Shown here piece by piece: positions 45,361-56,458 of a stretch of 64,000 bases of DNA. The position numbers were made by a program, and so were the translations under genes. This DNA is from Phytophthora quininea (lineage: Eukaryota; Oomycota; Peronosporomycetes; Peronosporales; Peronosporaceae), in assembly GCA_011947345.1 (NCBI GenBank), contig JAAVTG010000786.1, positions 40,158 through 104,157 on the forward strand. The letters run 5' to 3'. Within the stretch, counting starts at the first letter, position 1. Each line of letters opens with the position of its first letter. The notes below the pieces were generated by a model. It ran no database searches, had not been told where the DNA came from, and worked only from the letters and a program-made list of their open reading frames with translations.

Positions 45361-46189
45361 GGCAAGCCATGATGTTGTGTTTTGTATAGTGTTGCTCAAT
45401 CCTTTCTCGCAGACTCCATGATTATATCGCGCTGGGCAAGCTATCTTTGGACGAATACGAGACCAACATAATCATCATACGAATCAAGCTGAATCAAGAC
45501 AGGAAGACCGCTGTATCATACACGCAGATCCTTACAGTGGCAAAATACTACCGATACACAGAAGACACGCAAAATTTTCAAGAGGGTCATAGCTCGGGTG
45601 GATCAACTGGGCGATTTAGTGAGTTCGACATCCTTGGTGTTGCGCAGAAAGAGTTGGTATTGATCTATCGGTTTTGCAAGTTGGGTTTTAGCACCATCCA
45701 AGATGGACGCTTGCCCGGCTTACCAGCGGTAGAGCTTGCTAAAACATGACTGAATGATGCATGAATCACACTGGCACGCTTCCTGATCTAGCCGAATTAC
45801 CCCACGTGGGAATAATTTTGTACGGACGTTTGCTCAATTTCACCAGAGAAGAGGTCTTTCTGAAATATATAGCTGTGGCGACCCACGCGACGTTGTCGCA
45901 CTGGACTATATCACTCTGGCCCTGGTCTAAGTAAAGCAGTGCTGAAAACTATCCAAGAGCATGTCTTGCGGCGTGTCAGGCTCTGATGAAGAGGCATCGG
46001 TGGAAGTCAGCGGACTTTGTAGTCGAAATAGATTCCGAAGTCGGTGCTTGGTCAGAATGTGGTCTGAGTGTTCTGGTGAATCTACCGTTATGGTACGGTG
46101 GCGAACAAGCAGGCATGGCCTGGCGCACAACGTTTGAGGAGGTCAGTCTCGCTTGGAGCATCGAGAGAGTTAGAGTCTAGAACTCCACT
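45361..46189. other. no recognised gene; right flank of the array
   Basis: Unique, lower-GC sequence begins at once after the array. A 100-codon plus-strand frame (45447-45749) and a 64-codon frame (45986-46180) have no family resemblance and no supporting splice or promoter signal, so I do not call them genes. Confidence 0.4.
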
Positions 46190-46745
46190 CACCTGAATCT
46201 GGGATAAGGAATCCAGGATCAGGGAAGTCTCAACCACGATCGAGGATCAGGAGTCTTGACATCTCGGATCCAAGATCTCGGATCATTGGCAGTCATTCTT
46301 GGGCAAATAACTTGAAGATGTGGAATAACTTATGTTCCACTTCCAGGATGAAGACTTGGATCTTGGCTTGGTGGTAGCCTGTGACTTGAATCCAGGATCC
46401 TGAACTGAGGATCTGGAACTCCCGGATCAAATCCAGGATTAGGAAGGCATTCCTGTCTAACTTCCAGGAAATGCTGAACTTGTTGGTAGGTTCTTGGTCT
46501 TTGACCAAGGCAGGCGGGACGCACTATCCGATACGTTCGTAATAGGCGTTCTCCTTTCACGTAGAAAAACCCGCTTCGGGACGAGGGTTGGTCCGGACTG
46601 AGTGCTCTGGGTACCCGGGTAGCTGGCCCAGGATTCGCACTTCCGGACCTGGGGCCACTCCTTGGTTCAGGGATCCAAGATTCAGATCCTGACCATCGCA
46701 ACAGTCCTTCCATTGTTTATGCCTCGTAAACAGCTGGCCACTCTG
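46190..46745 (-). repeat. possible 3' LTR or 3' non-coding end of the gypsy element
   Basis: A stretch after the integrase C-terminus with many close GGATC/GATCC-containing motifs and no coding frame. No second copy lies at the other end of the element, so the LTR call is unproven. Confidence 0.3.
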
Positions 46746-46748
46746 ACT

Positions 46749-48110
46749 CTATTTCTGAACCCAAATCAGAAGCCACCATAGTTTAGCCAATAGAAAATCT
46801 CCATCCGGAAAAACCAAGTGCCTCGTGTCATGAAGCTTGAGTCCAGGTGGCAAGTTGAGCTGGTATGCATGGTTGTGGACCTTGTGTACATCGGAGTACG
46901 GCCCAATCCACTTGGGGCCGAGCTGGCAGGAGTTGGGAAATCCCGTATGTGCAGTGTCGAGGTTTCTCGTGCTCAGATACACATGCTCACCAATCTCAAA
47001 CTCCTGCTCCTTGCGTTCCTTGTTGTACACGTCAGCCGTGTGAGCTTGAGCATCCTCGAGAGCCTCTTGATACTGTCGTAGCACAGCGGCTTGATGTCCC
47101 GTAAACTTGACACCTTCTTGTCGTCCTCCTTGCAATCCTCATCACTGTGATGCCGCGATAGGGGACAGTGGATTGACTGGCACGTAGCCAAGATCAGCTT
47201 CGAACGGCGACATTTTGATGCTGGAGTTGACAGCCGAGTTGATGGCAGACTCTGCGTTCGCCAGATGGACATCCCAGTCGTTCTGTCGAGGTGACATGAA
47301 ACAGCGTAGGTACTATTCGAGCGTATGGTTGGTGCGCTCTGTTTGACTATCACCTTGCGCGCGGTACGCCACTGTCATCTTAAGCTTGGTTCCGACATCT
47401 TCGAAAACTTGGCTCCAAAATCCAGAGATGAACTTCGTGTCGCGATATATCTTGTGGCATCCCTTGAAGACGCCAGATCTTGTTCATAAAAGGATTGCTA
47501 CTTCTTGGGCTGTCACCGCCTTCATCGTCGGGATGAAGTGAGGACGCTTGGCCAGTCGGTCGACTACCACCCAAATCGAGTTGTGTCTGCGCTTGGTATC
47601 CGGTAGGTCTGTGATGAAATCCATCGAGATAGAACGCTACCGTTCGTCTGGAATCTGTAAAGGTTCCATCAGCCCCGGGGTCTTCGCAAGTTGTGGCTTG
47701 TTTCGTCGACAGCCTTCACAATCAGCGATGTACTTCTTGATGATCCGAGTCATAGTGACCAATACCAGTCCGTTTGTAGCTTTAAGTAAGTACGATCTGT
47801 GTCAGGGTGTTCTCCGTAGTTAGAATCGTGGATCTCTGCAATGATGCGATGCTTAAGCGCATTAATGTTGGGCACTACAATGCGTGGCTTCACGTCTGCC
47901 GAACCTTGGTACCACAGCACATTATCTTCCTCAATGTACGCCTTGTACTGTTTTCCAGATATCCCCGAGTTGGTGAACCTTCACTGCGCTTCTGGATCAC
48001 ACGTCTAATCTCCGTAATAACCTTGCCTTTCGTGTAGCTGTCAATGGTCGCTTTGATCAAATCGCTTGTGGGTCGGATCTCTGTGATGCGAAGCTGATAA
48101 CTGGTCTCGT
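46749..48110 (-). pseudogene. gypsy integrase, broken
   Basis: The downstream part reads as an integrase C-terminal region: FEIGEHVYLSTRNL, LGPKWIGPYSDVHKVHNHAY and a LPPGLKLHDTRHLVF ending, in place of the usual 'HPVFHVSLL' type. Upstream, in other frames, are pieces of the catalytic core such as the NDWDVHLANAESAIN segment (about 47270). Frame changes occur near 47130 and at several points above 47350. The N-terminal HHCC zinc domain cannot be read cleanly. Confidence 0.65.
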
Positions 48111-48165
48111 TGAAACTTGGGACTATTGGATCGTGGAACCTATTCGTCCCAGGCTTGAGATCTGG

Positions 48166-49653
48166 TCACCTGCTGAGTGCGTCAGCAATACCGTTTTTGA
48201 CTCCAGGAAGATACGCGAAAACTGGTTGGTGTTCAGCGAGTATGTCGTACCATCGAGCGAGACATCGGTTTGCCATCTTCTGCTGGAATACACTTTCGAG
48301 AGACTTGTGATCCGTCGCGATCATCCCTGGCCGATCCAAACAGTAGATTCGAAAGGCAGCTAATGCGTTGGCGATGGTGAGTAGTTCCTGTTGCTGCGTT
48401 GGATACTCCAGCTCAGCTGACTTCATCCTGCGACTTGTGAATGCGATAGGTCGTTCGACACCACCGATTGCTTGGAACAGCACATCACCAACAGCAAACT
48501 GACTTGCGTCGGTTCGCAGATGCGTCTGCTGCGTAAAACCAGGCAAGTGTAATACAGGTGTATCCGCTAACCTTCTCTTCAGCTCTTTGAAGTTCGCTAG
48601 TTGCACGGCACTCAACGCAATCTTCGAGTTCCGCTGATTCTTCTTCTTGAGCAGGGTAAACAGTGGCGCGGTTAAGTCTGCATACTGCTCACAAAAGCGT
48701 TGTACGTATCCAGTCTAATCGAGAAAGCTGTGAAGTTGTTCTTGGGTTCTGGGTATTGGCCAGTCTCGAATCGTCCCAACCTTGTTTGGGTCAATTCGAA
48801 CACTGTTGCGCCCAACGAAATCACCGAGGCATGAGATTTCTTTGGCGTAGAATACACACTTCGATAGTTTCACGTACTCATTGTTTGCCTTCAGAATCTC
48901 GAGCACGTCGCGAAGTGCTTGCAGATGCTTGTTGATATCTTTTGATTTCGTAAAGATGTAGAAACTTGTATGCGGCAAACCCTTGAACAAAGATTATGTC
49001 AGTCGATGCATCGTTGCCGGTGCATTGCTGTCCCCATTGGCAGAACTAGGTACTCGTATAATCCACTTGGCGCTTGTAATGCCGTATAATTGATATGGTC
49101 CGTCTTCATTCGCACTTGATAGTAGGCGACATCAAATCCATACACGAAAATAGTAGGCACCTGCCATACTGTCAAACACATCTTCTTTCCGCGTCATTGG
49201 TACACTCTGCCGGACCATGTTGGTGTTCAGGTTACGGTAATCATGAACGATACGCCATCCAACAGGCTTTCAGACACAAAATGTTGGAGCTGCATGTGGG
49301 CTAATACTTGGACGGATTAATCCCTTGGATATTGTCTCGTGTACCCACTTGTTGATCTCGGGCTTCTGCTTCGGTGATAGTCGCCACTGTTGTCGATACA
49401 TGGCTACGCTTAGATCCTTCACGTCGATTTGGTGTTCGATATCACGCTCCATGGGCAATCCACCAGGTAATTCCGGCTTGAATACAGTATTCTTGTACTC
49501 GCTGAGAACCGAGAAAGCTGGATTATCCTTGAACAATTCCCAGTCGGTTTGTAGAAATCTCTTGGCCTTCTCTGATCCAAGGTTGTCGGGTTCGTCGTTC
49601 CGCTTGATATTACGCTCGATCTTTCTGATCGTGTCGTTTGTCAACACAATCAT
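48166..49653 (-). pseudogene. gypsy reverse transcriptase and RNase H, broken
   Basis: The RT N-terminal part includes LSPKQKPEINKWVHETISKG and LIRPSISPHAAPTF (about 49270-49420). The palm continues in other frames, with a thumb region VKLSKCVFYAKEISCLGDFV (about 48850). RNase H at 48166-48615 has LRTDASQFAVGDVLFQ with the first catalytic Asp, a conserved ELEYPTQQQELLTI with the Glu, and IATDHKSLE with another Asp. The segment that should hold YxDD (about 48990) is frameshifted. RNase H is the best preserved domain. Confidence 0.8.
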
Positions 49654-49985
49654 AAAATCATGTTCGGGTGGTCCTTCGTGGGCGGCCGCAGAAACTTCCT
49701 CAGCTTCTCCTTGTGATGTACTTGGTCTCGACTCCTTCCGAGTTCACTACTCCAAGAGTAAACATTGCCTCTGCTTGGGCTTTCTTCCTCTCTCCCGAGA
49801 TAGATTATCCACGTTTCCAGCTAGTCTTTCAACAGTTTCCACCTCGCACTCCAGCTGCGTTTCTGGCACGGCGACTCGATAGGAATCATGGCATTTCGTG
49901 GAAGAGCTGTCGCTGACCACAGCATCATGAAGCCCAGAGCCATTCCCCTGACTGCACGTCCCGCGGGGAGCTGAAATTTCCGTTA

Positions 49986-50335
49986 CTAAGACTGCACTAT
50001 AATCATTATCAAGCATCGACGTTTCCAGTTAATGTTCGGTAGTACATCCACAAAGTATGGCATCCCAAGAACACAATTGAATTCGACAGGAATATCGAAC
50101 ACGACAGCAACGCATTGATAGTTGGGAATACCTTTGAGTCGAATCTCTATCTTGGCCAGTTCTAAGATGGCCACGCCGATCTTGTTGTCGCCAAGTTTCA
50201 CTGTGATCGTACGATCAGTGCACACTTGGGTCTTCAATCCATGTTGCCCGACAATCCCCGAGATACATACACGGTTGTAGCGCCACAGTCCACGAGAAAC
50301 TTGGTCTTGAACCTGTTTTCGCACTGTACCAGGTC
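49986..50335 (-). pseudogene. gypsy aspartic protease region, broken
   Basis: A retropepsin-like domain: the active-site segment reads FLVDCGATTVYVS (about 50270-50310), with Cys at the usual Ser/Thr position after Asp, and a downstream flap-like AVVFDIPVEFNCVLGMPY segment ending in LGMPYF. The two parts lie in different frames. Confidence 0.6.
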
Positions 50336-50500
50336 TCCATCCACGGAAAACAATGGCGCTCGGTTGTAAAGAGAGGGTCTTCGCAAAGGAGATTCAACGT
50401 AGCTTCTTTTACGGTTAAATTCTCCTCACTAGGCCTCGCCACGTCAGGTCCCTTTTTACTGGCGTGGCTAGTCGTTTCCTTGTTCGCTCTTCAGCTTCTT

Positions 50501-51475
50501 GCAATCGCGCTTGAAATGACCGAGATTCTTGCAGTGGTAGCACACGGGGCCTTCCTTGGGCTGCTCTGCTGGCGCGTAGTCACCAGGCTTGAAGGAGTGC
50601 TTGCTGAACGGCCTTTTGTATTGCTATTGGTCCACTCGTGGTTTTCCACGGAATCGTTGCCCACATTCCGGCTTCTCCCAGCTTACCTTGCGCTCACCAC
50701 CGACGTGGGACATCTCGTACTTCACAGCTTGGTCCATCGCCTCAGATAGCGTCTTCGCGTTCTGTAGCTTGACGTAGGCTTGAGTCGCGCGCTTGAGGCC
50801 GTTACAATAGTAGCTGACTTGGTCCACCTCGCTCATGTTCTCGGCGCGAAAGTTGAGTGCCGAATACTTGCCGTTGTAGTCGACTTGACGTAGTTGACGA
50901 AGCTTTTGGCGCAGTACGGCCTGGTAGTCGGGGGCTTCAAAGTGCGCGAGGGCGTCGTAGGTAACCCGTGCCCACGTCTGCTCCTCCGCCGGCGTTCTTG
51001 ATACCCAGAACAGGAACCATCCAGATGCAGGGTCTTCCATGGCGGTTCCAGTAATCGCGGGAAGCGCCTCACTGTCATCCTCCGCGACGTGGCTGTGAAT
51101 GCGACACATAGTCTCCAATTGAAAGAGCCACTGGCGCACGTCTTCGCCTCGTTTGCCCTTAAACTTAGGCAGGTCGCTTGGGACACGATGCTTGGTCTCA
51201 GCTGCCCTCAGCGCCTGGCTTTGACGGTAGCGATTTCGGCACGCAGCTCGGCAAGCTGGGCTCCCAGCTCCGTCTGGTCTTCTCTCTACCGAGGTTGGTC
51301 CTTGAGCGTTCAGGTGAGTCTTGGCGACCATGATCGTCGGGCCTTGACCAACAAGTGCTACCAGTATATCAAACTGGGCCCTTGGCGACGAGGGAGAGGA
51401 AGGGGAGAGGTTGCTTGGGGCTGGCGGGGAAAACCAAAGTGTGAGGTCGTTCCCCGACCAAGTGCCCTTGGCCAA
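50501..51475 (-). pseudogene. gypsy gag with CCHC zinc knuckle
   Basis: The long frame 50624-51475 is the capsid-like gag region: LPKFKGKRGEDVRQWLFQLE and, further on, ALAHFEAPDYQAVLRQKLRQ and a VDQVSYYCNGLKRATQAYV stretch, a retrotransposon gag pattern. A frame change near 50620 separates it from the zinc knuckle CYHCKNLGHFKRDC at 50501-50542 (CX2CX4HX4C), which would bind element RNA. The first codons lack a clear ATG context. Confidence 0.75.
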
Positions 51476-51698
51476 ATGTTTGGCTGAGGGAGCCCCTGTA
51501 TTATCGAGTATCCTTCCTATGTCACTAAGTCACTAAAGTGGATCTTGCTACTAACTGATACATGCATGCACCGCGGATCGCCTTCGCGTCGGCAGTGGGT
51601 GTCGCTGTTTCTAATATGAATTCCGTTAGTGAAAAATGAGCAGGAAATAGCGAGATCCTTGAAAATATAAGCAATGATTGTGGCCGCCAGATACAAGA

Positions 51699-52562
51699 AT
51701 GGATCTCAAGGCTTTTCTTCTGGCGTTTGCGGCGCTGTACGTCACTACAACCGAATCCAGGGTCCCGTTCACGTTACGCTACGTGCCAGGCTTCTTCAAG
51801 CAAGGTACCCCGTCTGCAGACAGACCTACAGCCCACCCAGCGCATTTTGGACTCTTGGATAACGTCTCCTGGGCCGATGTGGACGCCTACATCACTTGGC
51901 GAGCATTCCAGGGGATTCAAGTCAAACTGCTCCTCTTCCTACGCCACGGACAGGGCATTCACAATGCGGCCGAGGCTGAATACGGCACGGAAGAATGGGA
52001 GAGGTATTACCGTAAACTGGCCAAGTACACCGACGCCAGACTGACAGATCTAGGCGAGCAGCAGGCGGCGAATGCATCAGTTCGGCTAGACGCCGAATTG
52101 GAAAAGGGACTGCAGGTGGCGAAGGTGGTGGTGTCTCCATTGGAACGCACATTGCACACCGCCATGATCGCGTATCGACACCACGAGGAGATCCCAAAGC
52201 AGTCGATGGAGTGGCCTCGCGAGACCATCGGTGTCTGTACGTGTGACCTGCGCGGCACAATTTCCTCCAAGGCGGCACAGTATCCAAGCGTGAGCTTTGA
52301 TGATTTCTGGAGCGATGCAGATCCGTGGTGGACACCAACCGAGCGGGAAACGGAGCTGCATATTGATGACCGAGCTCGCATCTTCCTGAACCGTGTCTTC
52401 TATGGGACCCAGGCCGCGCATATAGGCGTGGTGAGTCATGGAGGGATGGCAAACGCCGTCATGAGGGTTATTGGGCACCGAGCATACAGCGTGTCTACAG
52501 CTGAAGTAATTCCGTTTTTGGTGGAGGACAGTGAGCTCTCTGTTGTCCTGCTTGGTTTATAA
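51699..52562 (+). CDS. secreted histidine phosphatase (phosphoglycerate mutase-like)
   Basis: A 287-residue protein of the histidine phosphatase superfamily. The catalytic RHG motif is LLLFLRHGQGIHN at about residues 80-92. The second arginine lies in VSPLERTLHTAM and the second catalytic histidine in GVVSHGGMANAV near the C-terminus. I chose the ATG at 51699 over the one at 51678 because it starts directly with a signal peptide (MDLKAFLLAFAALYVTTTES); the upstream start would add seven residues before it. No transmembrane helix follows, so secretion or an endomembrane lumen is likely. The substrate cannot be told from the sequence: small phosphoesters, or proteins or lipids, are possible in this superfamily. 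It converges with the prolyl-tRNA synthetase gene, 57 bp between stops. The frame is intact, with no intron. Confidence 0.85.
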   Translation: MDLKAFLLAFAALYVTTTESRVPFTLRYVPGFFKQGTPSADRPTAHPAHFGLLDNVSWADVDAYITWRAFQGIQVKLLLFLRHGQGIHNAAEAEYGTEEWERYYRKLAKYTDARLTDLGEQQAANASVRLDAELEKGLQVAKVVVSPLERTLHTAMIAYRHHEEIPKQSMEWPRETIGVCTCDLRGTISSKAAQYPSVSFDDFWSDADPWWTPTERETELHIDDRARIFLNRVFYGTQAAHIGVVSHGGMANAVMRVIGHRAYSVSTAEVIPFLVEDSELSVVLLGL

Positions 52563-52619
52563 TTGGGCGATCTTCGGTCCACCAGTTGAAGCAAGAGATC
52601 AACAAAGCTTTCTCGAGTT

Positions 52620-54583
52620 CTAATCTATCCTCTTGTTTATACCAAGCCGGTGGTGCCTATAAGTTGCCTTGGTGAACACGCTCAGCAAAAAGGCCGACAG
52701 ATTTTCCGGTGGCAAGAACACTTTCTCCATCGTGACTCGCGTTTGCACCTCTACAAGACCTTCCTTGGTATAGCGTCTGCCGACGACAACACGGTACGGG
52801 TATCCGATAAGCTCCGACTCGGCCAGTTTTGACCCGGGGCTTTCCGCCAGCGGTCGTCAAGTAAAACATCGTCCCGCCCAAGGCCGGATACCTCTCCCGA
52901 CGCAAGTTTGCCAGCAATATCCCAAGCTGCTTGAGAAATAGGGTCTTCTTGCTTCTTACCACCGATAGACATGACCAACACCTTGAACGGCGCGATTTCG
53001 GTCGGCCACACAATGCCGTACTTGTCATGAGAGGACTCAACGGCTGCTGCAATAAGCCGCGTCACTCCGAGACCGTAGCAGCCCATTTCTAGCGGGTGCT
53101 TGTTGTTCTTGGCGTCCGTGTACGTAGCGCCAAAAGGCTCCGAGTACTTTTGGCCGAGATAGAACACATGACCGACTTCAATTCCACGCTTGTCCTCAAG
53201 CACTGCGGTTTTACCGCCACTACACCGAGGGCAATGATCGCCAGCTTGCGCAAGACGGAAGTGACCCCATGCTACGTGCGCGTTCTGCTGCTGGTTTGCT
53301 ATGCACTCAACAGCGGTACACAGCACCTTGACAGCAGGGGCCATGCATTTGTCGTGTTTGAGCGAGTCGTCCATCAGAATGTGCAGCTCAGTCGAATTAC
53401 AGTGCTCTACCAGCATATCAATGGCTTTCGCCTTGTTCTTAATCAATTCGCCTTCATTGCCGTCGAAGAAAGGCTTGACTGAGAGCTCATTCACTTTCCG
53501 ATCATGGCGAGCGAAACATACGGCCAACCGACGCGGTGATGCCTCGTTGCCTTCACCGTTGTTATCACCTTCAGCACCATGGCTCTCCGCCACATCTTGA
53601 ATTAATTTGAAAGAGAATCCCTGCAATCCTGCAGTTTCTTGCAGCTTCAACACCGTCCCCCACATCTCTCCACTACCGGGCCGCATCTGCTCCTCCAATT
53701 GTGCAATAACGCCAGCCAGCTCCACCTGCTCCTCGCCATTCTGTTCACTCTGCTGTTCCAATTCTGGGGGCAATCGACCTTCAGCTTTCTCCACGTTAGC
53801 GGCATAGTTGCAATCTGGCGACGCACATGATAGGATCGCGTCTTCACCAGTATCCGCCAGCACGTGGAACTCGTGGGACAAATTGCCGCCAATGCTTCCT
53901 GAGTCTGCCTCCACTCGCTTCACTGGTAGTCTCAGTCTCTGCAGCAGCAGTCGATTGTAGGCCTCCGTGATCTCCTGGTAGCTCTTCAGTGCACCCTCGT
54001 ACGTCGCGTCAAACGAGTACATGTCCTTCATGATAAACTCCCTGGCGCGCAGCAGGCCGAATCGCGGGCGGATTTCGTCGCGGAACTTGCGGCCGATCTG
54101 ATACAAACGCAGCGACGTGTCTGTCGAGCCCGCCACGTTGTAGTTGGCTGCCACCAGACTCGTGATGCTCTCTTCATGGGTGGGTCCTAACGCTAGCACG
54201 TCCCCGCGACGGTCCGATAGCGCCATGAGCTCGGGCCCGCGGGTCTGCCAGCGTCCCGACTGCTTCCAGAGCTCGGACGGGATCAGCACCGGCAGGTCCA
54301 CGCGGTTGCCGCCCGCCCGCAGCATCTCGTCGTCAATCAGGTCCTCCAGCTTGCGCACCACGCGCCGCCCGAGCGGCAGGAGCGCGAACACTCCATGGCC
54401 GCTCTTGCGCACGAAGCCGGCGCGCAGCAGCAGCTGGTGGCTGGGTACGGCGGCATCCGACGGCGCTTGCCTTTCGGTGGGGGCCCACAGCATGGAGCGC
54501 AGAGCGCATGGAGCGCTGGATAGTGAACGCGAGGACGCCAGGCAACGCACGGGGACGCGCAGCGAGCGGCGAGCAGCCCACAT
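52620..54583 (-). CDS. prolyl-tRNA synthetase, bacterial-type, probably mitochondrial
   Basis: A class II aminoacyl-tRNA synthetase that charges tRNA-Pro. An Arg/Ser-rich leader (MWAARRSLRVPVRCLASS) looks like a mitochondrial presequence. Motif 1 lies around LPLGRRVVRKLEDLI, then LALGPTHEESITSLVAA and FRDEIRPRFGLLRAREFIMK (motif 2). A long insertion domain of bacterial ProRS occupies about residues 230-420. Motif 3 is CYGLGVTRLIAAAVE. The anticodon-binding domain begins at IAPFKVLVMSI. The frame breaks near 52838, where a run reads GGG and one more G would join it to a family-like C-terminus ending with TAG at 52620-52622; otherwise it stops at 52751. The lesion removes most of the anticodon-binding domain if real; a homopolymer error is likelier. 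The gene diverges from the OYE remnant. Confidence 0.88.
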
Positions 54584-54899
54584 GACAACGAAGGCAACAA
54601 TCTGCGGTCGTGTGTTACGCGGACAAACGGTACTGTACCAGATTTTAGGATGAAACTAGATTTAGGAAGGTCATGGCTCCGAGCACTTCCCATCACAGGG
54701 TCAAGCGCGCTCTCAGAGCTCGCCCGGACGGCAGTGCATGCTTGGCTATGCAGCACACGTGCCCCAACGTGAACGGAAAAGGTCATCGCAATCAAGTCGC
54801 TGGTGGTGTTCACTTCGCCCATATTTGCTGACGCCATCGGTCCAATGTGTCGGAGCATTCGTCTGTCATTCGTAAATCTCCATTGACCAAGTCTACAAG
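54584..54899. promoter_or_regulatory. divergent intergenic region, ProRS / OYE remnant
   Basis: 316 bp between two start codons on opposite strands, so it likely holds both promoters. The OYE side carries an initiator-like element (listed separately). No other gene is seen. Confidence 0.45.
54866..54885 (+). promoter_or_regulatory. oomycete initiator-like element
   Basis: TCATTCGTAAATCTCCATTG lies 15-34 bp before the OYE ATG. It resembles the oomycete core promoter, TCATTYY followed by a flanking CAWTTT-like box. A related GCATTCG sits 12 bp upstream. Confidence 0.45.
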
Positions 54900-55510
54900 A
54901 TGACCCTCGCCAAGCTGTTTACCCCACTGACGCTCGGTGGCGAGAACCCCGTCCAGATGAAGCACCGTGTGGTGATGCCTCTGTTTACACGTTTGCGGTG
55001 CGGAGACCGAGTTTGTGTGACAACACCAACAAGAGGAGTGACAAATACGGCGGCTCGATTGAGAATCGCGCGCGTTTCATGATCGAAGCTCTCGAAGGCA
55101 TCCTCTCCATGGTAGACTCGAGCAAAGTGGGAATTCGCCTGTCTCCCTTCGGCATCACCTTCGGATGCACCGACTCCAATCCTCGCGGGACGTACGGCTA
55201 CATTGTTAAGAAGCTGAACGGCTACAACATGGCGTACTTGCATGTCGTGGAGCCGTTCGGTTGGGAGGTCACTGGAAAAATGGTGCCAGAAGGCGGCATC
55301 TCGCCGGTGTTCCGTCCGCTCTACAATGGCCCGCTCATTGCTACTGGAGGCTTCGACCGCGAAAGCGCCATCAAGGCTGTTGAGGACGGAACCGATGATT
55401 TGATCGGCTTTGGTCGGGACTTCATCGGCAACCCAGATCTGGTGAAGCGTCTTCAGCTGAACAAGCCGCTCAACTCGTACAACCAAAAAAACGTCCTCGA
55501 GGACAACTAA
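54900..55510 (+). pseudogene. old yellow enzyme (NADPH dehydrogenase / OPR-like), internal deletion
   Basis: The first 30 codons match the start of old yellow enzymes (KLFTPLTLGGENPVQMKHRV, then a 'PLTRLR'-like segment). From about 55012, in another frame, the C-terminal half follows: NTNKRSDKYGGSIENRARF, VGIRLSPFGITFG and LIATGGFDRESAIKAVEDG, then GFGRDFIGNPDLV. About 140 residues between them are missing, including the FMN-proximal part of the barrel and the HxxN substrate-binding pair. A complete enzyme would be about 370 residues and reduce alpha,beta-unsaturated carbonyls with NADPH. The intact promoter side and stop codon suggest a deletion in a formerly normal gene. A LINE fragment sits 28 bp after the stop. 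Confidence 0.8.
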
Positions 55511-55520
55511 GGCAGCTTGT

Positions 55521-55537
55521 TGATAATGAATAAAGCC
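55521..55537 (+). repeat. direct repeat, left copy (target site duplication of LINE fragment)
   Basis: TGATAATGAATAAAGCC, identical to 56442-56458. It contains AATAAA and lies 11 bp after the OYE stop, so it was probably part of that gene's 3' UTR. Confidence 0.75.
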
Positions 55538-56441
55538 CACGAAATCCCGTGGACTGTACCGGCGAAAACTAGGAACCGCAACATCTTGTGGAAACTGAAA
55601 CGACAAGTCAAGCAGCGATATCGACAGAGCGCTGAGGTGCAATTACACCACATAATCACCAAGTTGGAACTGAAAGCCGAAAAAATGAATGGATCAGAGA
55701 AGTGCTCGGACAAACCCCGAAGCAGCTATGAACGCATGCGTCAATGCTAACCGACTATCAGGTATGGGTCAATTACCGAGTTGCCACGCAACAACTCAAT
55801 CTGTATTACCCAGGAAAGGAAGAGCAACCAGGATGCCCTGTAGATATGGACTGCAACAGTCGACATGTCGATATACCGCACATTGTGTGGGACTGCCGAC
55901 GAGCTCGGCAATTCTGGCGATTCCTTTTAACTCACTGGTTTGGATGCGCGATATCGGAGGAAGAGATCCAGTGGTTCAGCAGGAACATAGCCCAACGAAA
56001 AGCTCCTCCAATCAGCGAGGAATTCATCCGTCAAATGCGAGCAATGTACGGTCAATTCAACAAGGAAACGGAAACGGCGGCCCAACGAATGTGGTGGGCT
56101 ATGTGCAGCATAGCGATAACCTTGCTTTGGCAGACCCGCAACAGCATAGTACATGAAGGCAAGTCGTGGACGGCGCAACACCAAGTGAAGAGTATGTGGG
56201 TAAAATGCTTAAGGCAAATACATGCTGTTGCTTGGAAAGAAGCACACAGACCACAAAGCAGGATGCAAGGAATATATCTCAGACTGGTCGTGGACTGTCT
56301 GGATAGCATGCCCGAAGCTCCCGACCGGAAACTGTCGTACGTTTTCAAGCGGCCCAAGACGAACCAACGATGCTACATCGATTGAAGCTGCATCAAGGAG
56401 ACTAATAACTAAACGTTAAATAGTCGACCTTCCTCTCTCTC
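55538..56441 (+). mobile_element. 5'-truncated LINE fragment (C-terminal end of ORF2)
   Basis: The 213-residue frame at 55744-56385 has the zinc-binding C-terminal region of LINE reverse transcriptases: a GCPVDMDC pair followed by HIVWDCRRARQFWRFLLTHW (CX..CX..HX4C). The same protein can be followed upstream to about 55540 in the same frame across one TGA (55728). No reverse transcriptase core is present. A pyrimidine-rich tail (CCTTCCTCTCTCTC) precedes the right-hand repeat. A short 3' piece between a 17-bp duplication is what a 5'-truncated target-primed insertion leaves. Inactive. Confidence 0.75.
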
Positions 56442-56458
56442 TGATAATGAATAAAGCC
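56442..56458 (+). repeat. direct repeat, right copy (target site duplication of LINE fragment)
   Basis: Second copy of the 17-bp repeat, directly after the LINE tail. Sequence after it to 56716 is probably former downstream flank of the OYE gene; no gene is seen there. Confidence 0.75.

Larger units (their letters stand above)
46190..51480 (-). mobile_element. degraded Ty3/gypsy LTR retrotransposon
   Basis: Reading the minus strand from right to left gives gag, a CCHC zinc knuckle, an aspartic protease, reverse transcriptase, RNase H and integrase, the Ty3/gypsy order. Many stops and frameshifts interrupt the polyprotein and the RT YxDD box is not readable. No matching pair of LTRs was found. 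Only about 200 bp separates the gag start from the next gene, too little for a full left LTR, so the 5' end is probably truncated. The element lies between the tRNA array and the housekeeping block. Confidence 0.85.

Noticed and set aside
45447..45749. 100-codon frame just right of the array as a possible array-associated gene
   Set aside because: No family resemblance, no promoter or splice signal, and frames of this length are common by chance.
51475..51698. 5' LTR of the gypsy element
   Set aside because: About 200 bp without similarity to the other end of the element, and no clear primer-binding site, so no LTR can be supported here.
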